A DNA stretch of 64,000 nt, taken from contig JANWZO010000005.1 in the NCBI GenBank assembly GCA_025054615.1, forward strand, positions 91,283-155,282. Reading direction: 5' to 3'. Position 1 is the stretch's first letter. Each line of letters begins with the position of its first letter. Source of the DNA: Kiritimatiellia bacterium. GTDB lineage: Bacteria > Verrucomicrobiota > Kiritimatiellia > CAIVKH01. Of the stretch, positions 55,285 to 64,000 are shown piece after piece. The position numbers and the translations under genes were made by a program. The notes beneath the pieces were generated by a model. That model did not search any database. It had not been told where the DNA came from and saw only the letters and a list, made by a program, of their open reading frames with translations.

Positions 55285-56511
55285 ATGCATCTACCGTTTT
55301 CATTATTTCTCGCCCTGCGCTACATGCGCCCCAAGCGCACTTTCCAATCCGTGATCACGATTATTTCCGTCCTGGGCGTGTTGCTGGGCGTGGCTGTGCT
55401 GGTGATCGTTCTGTCCGTAATGAGCGGATTTGACGAGATGTGGCGCACGAAGATTCTCAGCTTCAACGCCCACATCATGGTGAGCGGCATTGACGTCATC
55501 GAAGACCCCGACGAGCTGATCCGACTGATCGAGTCGGTGCCGGGCGTGGAGGGCGCCGCGCCGGTGGTACAGGGATTGGTGTTTTTGCAAAAGGGCAATC
55601 GGGTCCAGACGCCGATCGTCCGCGGAATCGACCCTGCTCGCGAGGGCCGCGTGAGCCGAATTCCGGAACACATGGTGCGCGGCGAATTCAACGTCGCCGA
55701 CGATCGGCTCGTCATGGGTCGCGACCTGGCCCGCCAATTGGGCGCGGGCGTGGGCGACCGCGTGCTCATCTATTCCCCCCAACATTTCGTGGCCGCCGAC
55801 GAGGTCTACCTGCCCGAAGAATTCACGGTGGCCGGATTGTACGACTTGGGGATGTGGGAATTCGATGTGGGGTTCGTCCTGACGTCTCTGGAGCGGGCGC
55901 GCGAGCTCTACAAGATCGACAGGGGCGTTCATGCGATTTTGGTCATGACGCGTGATCCCTTGCGCGTCGGCGAGATTAAGCGGCGGATCGAGGAGGCGAT
56001 TTCTCCGGAGTACGCCGTGGTTACCTGGATGGAGCAAAACCGGCAGCTCTTTGCCGCCCTTCGTGTGGAAAAAAACATGATGTTTTTCCTTTTGATCTTC
56101 ATCACGGTGGTTGCGGCGTTCGGAATTACGAACACGTTGATTACGGTGACGGTTCAAAAGACGCGCGAAATCGGCCTTCTCAAGGCGCTTGGCGTTTCAA
56201 GTCGGAGTATCATGGGAATCTTCCTGTGGCAGGGCGCTTTTGAGGGCGCGCTGGGGACCCTCCTTGGAATAGGCGCAGGCCTTGCGGTTCTGCGTTACCG
56301 AAATGACCTGCTTCGCCTGATGTCTGACCAGCTCGATGTCGAGCTCTTCCCCAAGGAACTTTATCATTTGAGCGAGATTCCCGCGGTGGTGTCCGCGTCG
56401 GACATCACTCTCGTGGCGATCGCGGTGATGTCGATTTGCACGTTGGCGGGGGTGATTCCAGCGTACCGCGCCGCTCGCCTCGATCCGGTTCGGGCCTTGC
56501 GATATGAATGA
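55285..56511 (+). CDS. lolC: Lipoprotein-releasing ABC transporter permease LolC/LolE
   Basis: Inner-membrane permease that, with LolD, extracts outer-membrane lipoproteins and hands them to LolA. 408 aa: one N-terminal helix (about residues 20-45), a large periplasmic MacB-like domain, then three C-terminal helices (about 265-290, 310-335, 370-395). Family segments are LALRYMRPKRTFQSVITIIS, GVLLGVAVLVIVLSVMSGFD and TREIGLLKALGVSSRSIMGI. Only one permease is present, as in phyla with LolC/LolE hybrid (LolF-type) systems. lolD overlaps its end. It shows an outer membrane is present. Confidence 0.92.
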   Translation: MHLPFSLFLALRYMRPKRTFQSVITIISVLGVLLGVAVLVIVLSVMSGFDEMWRTKILSFNAHIMVSGIDVIEDPDELIRLIESVPGVEGAAPVVQGLVFLQKGNRVQTPIVRGIDPAREGRVSRIPEHMVRGEFNVADDRLVMGRDLARQLGAGVGDRVLIYSPQHFVAADEVYLPEEFTVAGLYDLGMWEFDVGFVLTSLERARELYKIDRGVHAILVMTRDPLRVGEIKRRIEEAISPEYAVVTWMEQNRQLFAALRVEKNMMFFLLIFITVVAAFGITNTLITVTVQKTREIGLLKALGVSSRSIMGIFLWQGAFEGALGTLLGIGAGLAVLRYRNDLLRLMSDQLDVELFPKELYHLSEIPAVVSASDITLVAIAVMSICTLAGVIPAYRAARLDPVRALRYE

Positions 56512-57199
56512 GGCTTCGGTCCAAATCGTTGCCGAGCAGCTCCACAAGTCGTACGAGTTAGAGCGTGTGCGGATTCCGGTTCTCAGGGGCGTTTCCCTCA
56601 CGATCCGGCGCGGGGAGCGCCTGGCAATCACGGGGGCAAGCGGGGCAGGCAAAAGCACACTGCTGCATGTGCTCGGCGGATTGGACCGACCCAACCAGGG
56701 CCATGTTTTCTTCGAAGGCCGTGACCTCTACGCCCTACCTCCATCGGAGCTTGCGGCTTTTCGATCGGACCAGGTCGGGTTCGTGTTCCAAGCCTATCAC
56801 TTGCTGCCCGAACTGGACCTGCTTGAGAATGTGATGGTCGCCGCCCTTCACAAGCGGGGCGCGCTGCGGCGATTGTCCGAGTTGCGCGAACGCGCCTGCA
56901 CCCTATTGGACCGCGTGGGGCTCGGCAGCCGTCTGCGGCACCGTCCGGTGGAGGTCTCCGGCGGGGAACAGCAGAGGGCGGCGATCGCCCGGGCGTTGAT
57001 GAACGATCCGGCGGTGCTTTTCGCCGACGAGCCCACCGGCAACCTGGATTCGACAACCGGGCGGCGAGTGCTGGATGATTTGTTTGGGCTCGCCGACGGC
57101 CGAAGGTTGACACTGGTGCTAGTGACGCACAACGAAGAAATCGCCCGGCTCTGCGAGCGGCAGCTTGTCCTGCGTGACGGCCAACTGCAGGCGGTATAA
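56504..57199 (+). CDS. lolD: Lipoprotein-releasing ABC transporter ATPase LolD
   Basis: ATPase of the Lol lipoprotein exporter. 231 aa. Walker A is GASGAGKST (Lys50), the Q-loop region is DQVGFVFQAYHLLPELDLLE, the signature VSGGEQQRAAIARAL and Walker B VLFADEPTGNLD, followed by the His loop LVTHNEEI. The sequence after the Q loop is the LolD/MacB type. The ATG overlaps the lolC end by eight bases, so subunits are made in step. Confidence 0.94.
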   Translation: MNEASVQIVAEQLHKSYELERVRIPVLRGVSLTIRRGERLAITGASGAGKSTLLHVLGGLDRPNQGHVFFEGRDLYALPPSELAAFRSDQVGFVFQAYHLLPELDLLENVMVAALHKRGALRRLSELRERACTLLDRVGLGSRLRHRPVEVSGGEQQRAAIARALMNDPAVLFADEPTGNLDSTTGRRVLDDLFGLADGRRLTLVLVTHNEEIARLCERQLVLRDGQLQAV

Positions 57200-57271
57200 G
57201 CATCGAGTCGGCTGGCGCAATCGGCACTGCTGCGATACTATGTAAAAAATACGACGGCAAAGGGACGCAGT

Positions 57272-58141
57272 ATGAAGATTTACATCAACGGCAAACTGGT
57301 TCCGGAGAAGGACGCGAGGGTGTCCGTGTTTGACCACGGCCTGCTCTATGGCGACGGCGTTTTCGAGGGGATCCGCGCCTACAATGGTCGAGTGTTCATG
57401 CTCGAGGAACATGTGAACCGGCTGTACCGCTCGGCGCAGGCGATCGCGCTGACGATCCCCATGAGCCGGGCTGAAATGTGCCGAGCGGTCGTCAAGACCT
57501 GCGCCGCGAACGGCATCAAGAACGGCTATATTCGGCTGGTCGTCACGCGCGGCATCGGCGAGTTGGGGCTCAACCCCTACCTTTGCAAGGATCCGCAGGT
57601 GATCATCATCGCCGCAAATATCCAGCTTTATCCGAAGAAACTTTATGAAACGGGGCTGCACGTGATCACGGTCGGCACCCTTCGCAACCATGTCGAGGCG
57701 GTGAACCCGCGAATCAAAAGCCTCAATTATCTCAACAACGTGCTGGCGAAAATTGAGGCGATCAACGCCGGCGTGATGGAATGCCTTATGTTGAACCCTC
57801 AGGGGTATATTTCTGAGGCGTCCGGCGATAACGTGTTTGTCATCCGCGGAAACACGTTGATCACGCCGCCGCCGTGGTGCGGGTCGCTCGAGGGTATTAC
57901 GCGCGCGGTGGTGATGCAGCTTGCGCCAGAACACGGTCTGACCGTGAAGGAGGACGTATTGACACGATATGATGTCTACACCGCAGATGAGGTCTTTCTG
58001 ACCGGAACGGCTGCTGAAATCATATCGGTGGTGAATGTCGACCGACGGCCTATTGGCGATGGAAAACCGGGGCCCAAAACCAGGGAACTGGCCGCTGCGT
58101 TTTCCCGCTATGCCCGACGCGTCGGCACACCCATCGAGTGA
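57272..58141 (+). CDS. ilvE: Branched-chain amino acid aminotransferase IlvE
   Basis: PLP enzyme (fold type IV) making or degrading valine, leucine and isoleucine. 289 aa, the short form. The PLP lysine is Lys149 in NPRIKSLNYLNNVLAKIEA. Other hallmarks are VFDHGLLYGDGVFEGIRAYN at the start, EASGDNVFVIRG and TPPPWCGSLEGITRAVV. AAGGGA precedes the ATG. mcsA follows after 17 bases. D-amino-acid aminotransferases share the fold, but the N-terminal EGIRAY region fits IlvE. Confidence 0.92.
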   Translation: MKIYINGKLVPEKDARVSVFDHGLLYGDGVFEGIRAYNGRVFMLEEHVNRLYRSAQAIALTIPMSRAEMCRAVVKTCAANGIKNGYIRLVVTRGIGELGLNPYLCKDPQVIIIAANIQLYPKKLYETGLHVITVGTLRNHVEAVNPRIKSLNYLNNVLAKIEAINAGVMECLMLNPQGYISEASGDNVFVIRGNTLITPPPWCGSLEGITRAVVMQLAPEHGLTVKEDVLTRYDVYTADEVFLTGTAAEIISVVNVDRRPIGDGKPGPKTRELAAAFSRYARRVGTPIE

Positions 58142-58158
58142 GGGGGAGGAGTTTGGCA

Positions 58159-58668
58159 ATGATGTGCGACCATTGCCATCAGAATAAGGCGGTTTTTCAC
58201 TTGACCCAGGTGGTGGGCGGGCAGATCACCAAACTCCATCTTTGCGAGAGCTGCGCCAAGGAGATGGGCGTCAATCTGGATGCACCCATTTCAATCGCGA
58301 ACTGCTTGCTAGGTGGCGGACTGTCCGGATCCTCTGCAAAGGAGTCGGAGCGATCCTGCCCGCGATGTCACATGCGCCGCACGGACTTCAAGAAGACCGG
58401 TAGATTCGGTTGTGCCTCCTGCTATGAAGCGTTCGCCGAGGACCTTCCTCCTCTCCTTAAGGCCATGCATCGGGCTGATCACCATACGGGCAAGGTGCCG
58501 GCACGGGAAAGCCGAAGGGTCCGGGCCAGCGCCGAACTTGCGCGGCTTCAACAGGAAATGGACAAGGCGATTGCGGCGGAGAATTTTGAAGAGGCCGCGC
58601 GCCTTCGCGATGAAATTCTCGCATGCCGCCGTCGGCTAAACGAGTCGGACGCGAGCGGAACTCCATGA
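58159..58668 (+). CDS. mcsA: Protein arginine kinase activator McsA
   Basis: Zinc protein that activates the arginine kinase McsB. 169 aa from ATG 58159, which has GGGGGAGGAG at 58142-58151. Four CxxC pairs are visible: CDHC, CESC, CPRC and CASC. The C-terminus is a UVR motif (LQQEMDKAIAAENFEEAARL), also found in UvrB and ClpC. It is placed directly before mcsB and overlaps its start. There is no ctsR gene before it. Confidence 0.92.
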   Translation: MMCDHCHQNKAVFHLTQVVGGQITKLHLCESCAKEMGVNLDAPISIANCLLGGGLSGSSAKESERSCPRCHMRRTDFKKTGRFGCASCYEAFAEDLPPLLKAMHRADHHTGKVPARESRRVRASAELARLQQEMDKAIAAENFEEAARLRDEILACRRRLNESDASGTP

Positions 58669-59732
58669 ATCTGGACAAACTCGTCAACCAACCGTGCGCG
58701 TGGCTCGCGGTGGGCTCGAGTGAGGGACCGGTCGTTAGCAGCCGCATACGCCTCGCTCGCAACGTCAGGGACGCCGCCTTTCCTGGCTGGGCCGGACCGG
58801 ACGAATGCGAACGACTTTGGAACCGCATCGCCCCCGTCCTCTCCGGTGTGCCTTCGCTGCAGCCGGCCGAAGCGGTCGCGATGGGAGATTTGTCGGAACT
58901 GGGCCGCCAAATTCTGTTTGAGCGCCATTTGATCAGCCGGGAACAAGCGGAAAAAACCCGCGGCAGCGGCTTGGTCTTTCGCGGCGACGAAACCCTGTCG
59001 GTGATGGTCAACGAGGAAGACCACCTCCGGCTGCAGGGGATGCGCCCCGGCCTCAGCTTGCGCGAATTGTGGAAAGACGTCGACCGGCTCGACTCGGAAA
59101 TCGAGGAGCGGCTTGACTACGCCTTTTCCTCGAAGCTGGGCTACCTGACGGCGTGCCCCACGAATGTCGGGACGGGGCTTCGGGCGAGCGTCATGCTTCA
59201 CCTTCCCGGATTGGTACTGATGAACGAGATCAATCCCGTCATCAAAGGGATGGGGAAGATCGGGTTGGCGGTTCGTGGTCTCTGGGGCGAGGGGACGGAA
59301 GCGGCCGGTAACATGTTCCAAATTTCCAATCAGATCACACTCGGCGATCCCGAGGATCAGATTATCCATCTCATCGAGCAGATTGTGCAGGAAATTGTTG
59401 AGCACGAACGGAACGCGCGGGCCCGGCTGTTGGAGCGGCGCGAGACCGTCGTGCGGGACCACGTCGGACGCGCATACGGGATCCTGTGCCATGCACATAT
59501 CCTCACATCCAAGGAAGCGCTCGATCTCCTGTCGGGTTTGCGTTTGGGGATTGATTTGGGTATATTGCCAGCGGTGAGTCGGCAGGTCGTCGACGAGCTC
59601 ATGTTGTTGACGCAGCCGGGTCACCTGCAAAAATTGGAGTCGAAAGCGTTGAAACCGAAGGAACGCGATCGGTACCGGGCCCGTTTGGTTCGGGAGCGGC
59701 TCGCCGCGGAGACCCGGCGCCGGAAAGAATGA
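58665..59732 (+). CDS. mcsB: Protein arginine kinase McsB
   Basis: Phosphagen-kinase relative that phosphorylates arginine on proteins and marks them for ClpC-ClpP degradation. 355 aa from ATG 58665, overlapping the mcsA stop. Phosphagen-kinase motifs are SSRIRLARNVRDAAFPGW (residues about 26-43), ETLSVMVNEEDHLRLQGM, CPTNVGTGLRASVMLHLP with the active-site Cys, and NQITLGDPEDQI. clpC overlaps its end. Confidence 0.94.
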   Translation: MNLDKLVNQPCAWLAVGSSEGPVVSSRIRLARNVRDAAFPGWAGPDECERLWNRIAPVLSGVPSLQPAEAVAMGDLSELGRQILFERHLISREQAEKTRGSGLVFRGDETLSVMVNEEDHLRLQGMRPGLSLRELWKDVDRLDSEIEERLDYAFSSKLGYLTACPTNVGTGLRASVMLHLPGLVLMNEINPVIKGMGKIGLAVRGLWGEGTEAAGNMFQISNQITLGDPEDQIIHLIEQIVQEIVEHERNARARLLERRETVVRDHVGRAYGILCHAHILTSKEALDLLSGLRLGIDLGILPAVSRQVVDELMLLTQPGHLQKLESKALKPKERDRYRARLVRERLAAETRRRKE

Positions 59733-62224
59733 ATGAGGAAATGAACAGTTTTACGCCACGCGCCCAGCAGGTGCTTCAACTTGCTCGCAAGGAAGCTGAC
59801 CGGTTCAACCACGGTTACGTGGGGACCGAACATATCCTCCTCGGGATCATAGCGCTCGGCCAGGGGGTGGCCGTCAATGTCCTCCAGCGTCTCGGCGTGA
59901 ATCTCGAAATGGTCCGCTTGGAGGTCGAAAAGGCTGTCGGAGTAGGTCCCGAAACCAAGACCGTCGGGAATTTGCCCTTTACGCCGCGCGTCAAAAAGGT
60001 CCTTGCCTTGGCCGGAAGCGAAGCCCGCGCGCTGAATCATGCCTACGTCGGCACCGAGCATATCCTGCTCGGGCTCCTCCGCGAAGGGGAGGGCGTCGCT
60101 GCGCGTGTGTTGCGCAACCTTAATGTCGACTTGGAGAAAACACGGATCGAGATCATGAAAGAACTCGATCCGAATTATGACCCGGAAATGGATACGCTCC
60201 CCGGTGGCAAGCCATCGCCGGGCGCACCGGGCGAACAAGGCGCCTCCCAAGCCGCGCGGGACAGCAAGACTCCCGCCTTAAGCACTTTCGGGCGGGACCT
60301 CACGGAGCTTGCTCTAAAGGGGGAACTGGACCCCGTCATCGGGCGAGCCGCCGAAATTGAGCGAGTGGTTCAAATCCTGTGCCGGCGGAGCAAAAACAAT
60401 CCCGTGCTCCTCGGCGAGGCGGGTGTGGGCAAAACCGCGATTGTTGAGGGACTTGCCCAGCAGATTGCGCGTGGCGACGTTCCCGAGCTTCTGCGCGGCA
60501 AGCGCGTCGTGACGCTCGATCTCGCTCTGATGGTCGCCGGAACGAAATATCGCGGCCAATTCGAGGAGCGCATCAAAGCCGTAATGGATGAGATCAAGCG
60601 CAACAAGAATATCATTTTGTTCATCGATGAGCTCCACACGATTGTCGGCGCTGGCTCCGCGGAAGGTGCGATGGACGCCTCCAACATCATCAAACCCGCC
60701 CTTTCGCGGGGCGAAATGCAGTGCATCGGGGCGACTACATTGTCCGAGTACCGCAAGTTTATTGAGAAAGACGCAGCCCTCGAGCGCCGCTTCCAAACCG
60801 TCATGGTTCGGGAGCCGACGATTCCCGAGGCCATCGAAATTCTGAAGGGATTGCGTCCTCGGTATGAGGCGCACCATCATGCACGAATTACGGACGAAGC
60901 CCTGACCGCCGCTGTTGAGCTGTCGGCCCGATACCTGAATGACCGATACCTGCCGGACAAAGCGATTGATGTGATGGATGAGGCTGGCGCCCGGGCCCGA
61001 ATTGCGGCTATGACCCGGCCGCCGGACATCAAGGAAAAAGAGTCGCAAATCGAGGAGATTCGGAAACTCAAAGAGCAGGCGATCAAATCGCAGAATTTTG
61101 AACAAGCCGCACTCTATCGGGACAAGGAGCGCCAGGCGACAGAAGAAGTTGAACGAATTCTCAGTGAGTGGCGGAAAACCCGCGATGAGACGATTGTCAC
61201 CGTCGACGTAGAAGACATCATGACAATCGTTTCCAAGTGGACGGGGATCCCGCTATCCCGGATGGAAGAGCGCGAGACCGCTCGGCTATTGCACATGGAG
61301 GCCGAGCTACAGAAATCGGTGATTGGCCAGGAAGAGGCCGTAGCCTCGATCTCCAAAGCCCTCCGCCGTTCCCGCGCCGACCTGCGTGATCCGCGGCGAC
61401 CAATCGGTTCGTTCGTTTTTCTCGGACCCACAGGCGTTGGCAAGACCCTGCTCGCCAAGGCGCTCGCTGAGTTCATGTTCAACGACGCGAATGCGCTCAT
61501 CCAGATCGACATGTCGGAGTACATGGAGAAGTTCGCCGTCTCGCGGCTCGTCGGGTCGCCCCCGGGCTATGTCGGCTATGACGAGGGTGGCCAACTGACA
61601 GAGAAAGTCCGGCGGCGCCCGTACTCGGTTGTCCTCTTTGATGAAATCGAAAAAGCGCATCCCGACGTCATGCATATCCTTCTCCAGATTTTGGAGGAGG
61701 GCAAATTGACCGACAGTCTTGGACGCAGCGTCGATTTCCGGAATACCGTGGTTATCATGACTTCAAACATCGGCGCCGACCTGATCCGTAAAGGGACAGG
61801 CCTGGGATTCGGGGAGGTTGCGCCGACGGCTGACTACGCGCGGTTGAAGACGCAAATGCTCGAAGAGGCGAAGCGAGCGTTTAAGCCAGAGCTGCTCAAC
61901 CGGATCGACGATATCATCGTCTTCCGCCAGCTCACCAAGCAGGATGTGATGAAGATTCTCGATATTGAGGTCCGCAAGGTCCAGGACCGCCTGGCCTCCA
62001 GAAAAGTTGAGCTTCATCTTACGGAATCCGCAAAAGAGTTTCTGCTTGCGAAGGGATACGATCCCCTCTACGGGGCTCGCCCCTTGCGCCGCGCGGTCGA
62101 ACGATACCTGGAAGATCCCCTCGCCGAAGAAATTCTCCGGGGCAATTTGAACAATGCAGAGGCCGTTGAAGTCACCGCTGACGGCGACCGTTTGAGATTC
62201 AGCCAACTGGCGGGCGCCAGTTGA
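59729..62224 (+). CDS. clpC: AAA+ unfoldase ClpC
   Basis: Hexameric unfoldase that feeds substrates, including arginine-phosphorylated proteins, into ClpP. 831 aa: a double Clp N domain (about residues 1-145) that binds phosphoarginine in Bacillus, D1 with Walker A GEAGVGKT (near 228-235), a middle coiled-coil region with a UVR-type helix ([20 protein letters not shown]), and D2 with Walker A GPTGVGKT (Lys572). It overlaps the mcsB stop, so mcsA, mcsB and clpC form one tight operon. clpP is not in the window. Confidence 0.96.
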   Translation: MNEEMNSFTPRAQQVLQLARKEADRFNHGYVGTEHILLGIIALGQGVAVNVLQRLGVNLEMVRLEVEKAVGVGPETKTVGNLPFTPRVKKVLALAGSEARALNHAYVGTEHILLGLLREGEGVAARVLRNLNVDLEKTRIEIMKELDPNYDPEMDTLPGGKPSPGAPGEQGASQAARDSKTPALSTFGRDLTELALKGELDPVIGRAAEIERVVQILCRRSKNNPVLLGEAGVGKTAIVEGLAQQIARGDVPELLRGKRVVTLDLALMVAGTKYRGQFEERIKAVMDEIKRNKNIILFIDELHTIVGAGSAEGAMDASNIIKPALSRGEMQCIGATTLSEYRKFIEKDAALERRFQTVMVREPTIPEAIEILKGLRPRYEAHHHARITDEALTAAVELSARYLNDRYLPDKAIDVMDEAGARARIAAMTRPPDIKEKESQIEEIRKLKEQAIKSQNFEQAALYRDKERQATEEVERILSEWRKTRDETIVTVDVEDIMTIVSKWTGIPLSRMEERETARLLHMEAELQKSVIGQEEAVASISKALRRSRADLRDPRRPIGSFVFLGPTGVGKTLLAKALAEFMFNDANALIQIDMSEYMEKFAVSRLVGSPPGYVGYDEGGQLTEKVRRRPYSVVLFDEIEKAHPDVMHILLQILEEGKLTDSLGRSVDFRNTVVIMTSNIGADLIRKGTGLGFGEVAPTADYARLKTQMLEEAKRAFKPELLNRIDDIIVFRQLTKQDVMKILDIEVRKVQDRLASRKVELHLTESAKEFLLAKGYDPLYGARPLRRAVERYLEDPLAEEILRGNLNNAEAVEVTADGDRLRFSQLAGAS

Positions 62225-62307
62225 TTCCATAGCGGCGGAACGGGGCCCGGCAATCGCGTATCTCCCGGGTCGACGCGGGCAGGGAAATTCGACATCATCC
62301 GCGTCGG

Positions 62308-62931
62308 ATGAATGCAGTCGATATCATGCAGGGCTGGGTCGATGCCCTGGTCGAACCGGTGGGGCCGACATTGGCCCGCGCGATCTTCGCAGTTCTGGCC
62401 GGATCGGTTCTATTAGTGTTCGTGATCGCCGTCCGGGCAGGGAGGATTGGTGTTTTTCGGAGTGCGATTCTCCTCGCCAGCGCCGCTCTGTTTGCGGCCT
62501 TGTCCGCGGACCTGAATTTATTTCTCCGCCTGAATCAGGTGAGTTTTTTGACCCGGATTCGCCTGTTGATGGGCATCTTAAGTTTTGTCGTGCTTCTTGT
62601 GACGTTTGAGGCCGTTCGGCGATCGCATGTCCAGGAGCGGTATGCCATTTTGTGGATGTTCACGGGTCTGATGCTGATGCTCTGCGCCGTTTTTGTTCGC
62701 GTGCTCGACTTTTTTTGTGCGTTGCTCGGCATGCAGTATGTGACCTTCGTTGTAACTGTGATCTTCACCTTTCTCCTCATGGTTGCCTTTCACTTTTCTG
62801 TCTCCCTGTCGCGGTTGATGGAAGACCGATCCCGGATCGCCCAACGTTGCGCTCAGCTCGAAGCACGGCTTGATCAATTGGAGAAACGCAGTCTTCAGTC
62901 CGAAAGACCTTCGAATATCCAACCCGACTGA
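62308..62931 (+). CDS. DUF2304-type membrane protein
   Basis: 207 aa with about five membrane helices, then a soluble C-terminus with heptad-like spacing (MEDRSRIAQRCAQLEARLDQ). The arrangement of VQERYAILWMFTGLMLMLCA and the pattern of helices before the tail resemble DUF2304 proteins, which often neighbour GT2 glycosyltransferases in other genomes. No such neighbour is present here. The role is unknown. No terminator is visible after it. Confidence 0.6.
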   Translation: MNAVDIMQGWVDALVEPVGPTLARAIFAVLAGSVLLVFVIAVRAGRIGVFRSAILLASAALFAALSADLNLFLRLNQVSFLTRIRLLMGILSFVVLLVTFEAVRRSHVQERYAILWMFTGLMLMLCAVFVRVLDFFCALLGMQYVTFVVTVIFTFLLMVAFHFSVSLSRLMEDRSRIAQRCAQLEARLDQLEKRSLQSERPSNIQPD

Positions 62932-63239
62932 ATAATTCTCGCGCTTTGAGCGAGTTTCTACGTGCCTATTTTGCTTTCTTGAACACCCGATTCGCCTTTC
63001 GCCAACAATGAACATGTGTCGAGCGCGAGGCGATCCGGGACCGTTGCGCTCGAAAACCTTCTTATGGCTTCAGTTGTCGTGGAAAGGCACCGGATCCTCT
63101 GCTGTTCAAAAACGGCGGACATAAAGGGCCTGGGCAGCGTTTTCACTCGGGATTTCGCGGGCTTCTTTCGATTTCTTGAATGAAGCCAACGTGCTTCATG
63201 CCGGCGCTCCGAGGATGCTGTCCGAGGTCAGGTGGATCG
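62932..63239. other. Non-coding stretch with an ATGAAGC hairpin
   Basis: No gene was recognised. ATGAAGC (63180-63186) and GCTTCAT (63193-63199) form a perfect seven-base inverted repeat around six bases near the presumed end of the IS4-like remnant; it could be part of the element's end or a weak stem-loop. Confidence 0.4.
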
Positions 63240-64000
63240 GCTGGGCCAGCAGCAATCCTGTGGCCGGGTGTCGTAGTAATCATCGAACCACGTACATAAT
63301 TCCCTATAGCTCAACAGATTCCAGCGTGCCAGCGCCACCTAGAGCCGCAGCAATTTGCCCTACTGCGACTTGTGCTGCAGGCCCTTGAGCAGGAGCATGG
63401 CAATCGAAGTTGCCAAATCTGCGCGAGAACCGCGTCGGCGCTGGTCCCGACGTACGTCTTGATCTTCAAGGGCTGCTTGATCGTCTTGAAGAAAATCTCG
63501 ACAAGCCCTCCAGCCGAATGATCGGGTCGGCCCCGAGGTCCTTGCGCCTCGTCGTCTCTGTCCGTCTGCCGCGATCTGAAACCGCGCGTTCGATTTGCAT
63601 CGTGTCAAAAACCATACCTGGTCGTCCATCGACTCGAAAAGACGGTAGTCGTTGTCGCCCCGATCCATGACCACGATTCTTTCGGCAGGCATGCGCACGA
63701 GGCAGGCCCCACGCACGGCGTTTACCTTCCCGTAGGCCACCATTTCACACGCGGGCATTGTAGCCGTTGTGGTCCAGCAGAACGTAAGGCTTCACTGCCC
63801 CCTCTTGTCTTGAGGTATGTAGCGACGTCGACCATGGACCGGCATCCCTCGATGACGGTGGCCTCGAGCGATTTCAGGGGATCGCGGAAGCGGACGCGAT
63901 GCCGAGGTGAAATCTCCTGGCAGAACCCCACCAGGCCTCGGGAACCCCGCTGGAACTGTACCCATGGTCGGCGCCCATTTTCGCAGGAGGGCGTCGAACA
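63240..64000 (-). pseudogene. IS4-like transposase pseudogene, cut by the window edge
   Basis: Reading leftwards, one frame gives RIVVMDRGDNDYRLFESMDD and WFLTRCKSNARFQI, the DDE-core region of IS4-family transposases. A shifted frame gives IFFKTIKQPLKIKTYVGTSA, followed by SIAMLLLKGLQHKSQ in a third frame and LLSYRELCTWFDDYYDTRP beyond a stop. These are the successive conserved blocks of one protein spread over several frames, so the gene is dead. Its 5' part lies outside the window. Confidence 0.7.

Noticed and set aside
58138..58158. GTG at 58138 as the mcsA start
   Set aside because: It overlaps ilvE, whereas the ATG at 58159 has a strong ribosome binding site and starts directly before the first zinc pair.

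Overview
The window is a GC-rich chromosomal segment from a diderm bacterium, densely packed with short or overlapping gene junctions. LolC/LolD-type lipoprotein export genes, an MreB-PBP2-RodA elongasome, a MurE with the DNPR meso-diaminopimelate signature and a dcw cluster point to a Gram-negative rod with a DAP peptidoglycan. UbiE/MenG next to a MenF-like enzyme suggests menaquinone respiration. A complete mcsA-mcsB-clpC operon, more familiar from Firmicutes, in a diderm genome is compatible with the PVC superphylum (a Kiritimatiellota or Verrucomicrobiota relative). That placement is inference from gene content; no rRNA is present.

Layout. 0.2-9.4 kb: elongasome operon (mreB, mreC, mreD, mrdA, rodA), then RNase G, nadD, rsfS and an SGNH hydrolase gene broken by one in-frame TAA. 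9.4-19.3 kb: acs, tgt, yajC, a fused secDF, recJ, ubiE/menG and a menF-like gene. 19.5-27.8 kb: dcw cluster with a triple GTGGG MraZ box, mraZ, an unrecognised gene, rsmH, an ftsL-like gene, ftsI, murE, murF and mraY; the cluster then stops at a reverse-strand metG. 29.7-35.6 kb: tadA, then unfamiliar envelope genes (an SH3b protein and a GT-C-like membrane protein in one operon; a divergent glycosidase-like/TM/TPR protein; a one-cysteine HMA-like lipoprotein). 35.6-39.6 kb: pepA, purC, xerD-like recombinase, rnc. 39.7-43.8 kb: a small winged-helix protein, tRNA-Asn(GTT) and the de novo NAD genes nadB, nadC, nadA (nadD lies at 7 kb). 43.8-47 kb: a SahR-like ArsR-methyltransferase regulator overlapping ahcY, then pyrE.

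47.0-49.5 kb is a decayed island: two IS5-like transposase remnants in opposite orientation flank AT-rich, mostly non-coding DNA. 49.5-54.6 kb holds a GH65-like (alpha/alpha)6 enzyme and, on the other strand, a GT4 glycosyltransferase, a DtxR-family regulator with an altered metal site and a Cys-rich tail, and metF. 55.3-62.9 kb: lolC, lolD, ilvE, mcsA, mcsB, clpC and a DUF2304 membrane protein. The right end (63.2-64 kb) is a decayed IS4-like transposase cut by the window edge.

Most of the window is core physiology. The parts that look least described are the 32-35.6 kb envelope genes, the extra dcw gene between mraZ and rsmH, the variant DtxR regulator, the recurring TTCCATGGAA-type intergenic elements, and the methionine/SAM-cycle pairing of a fused regulator with ahcY. 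No CRISPR array, prophage, or obvious defence or biosynthetic system was found.
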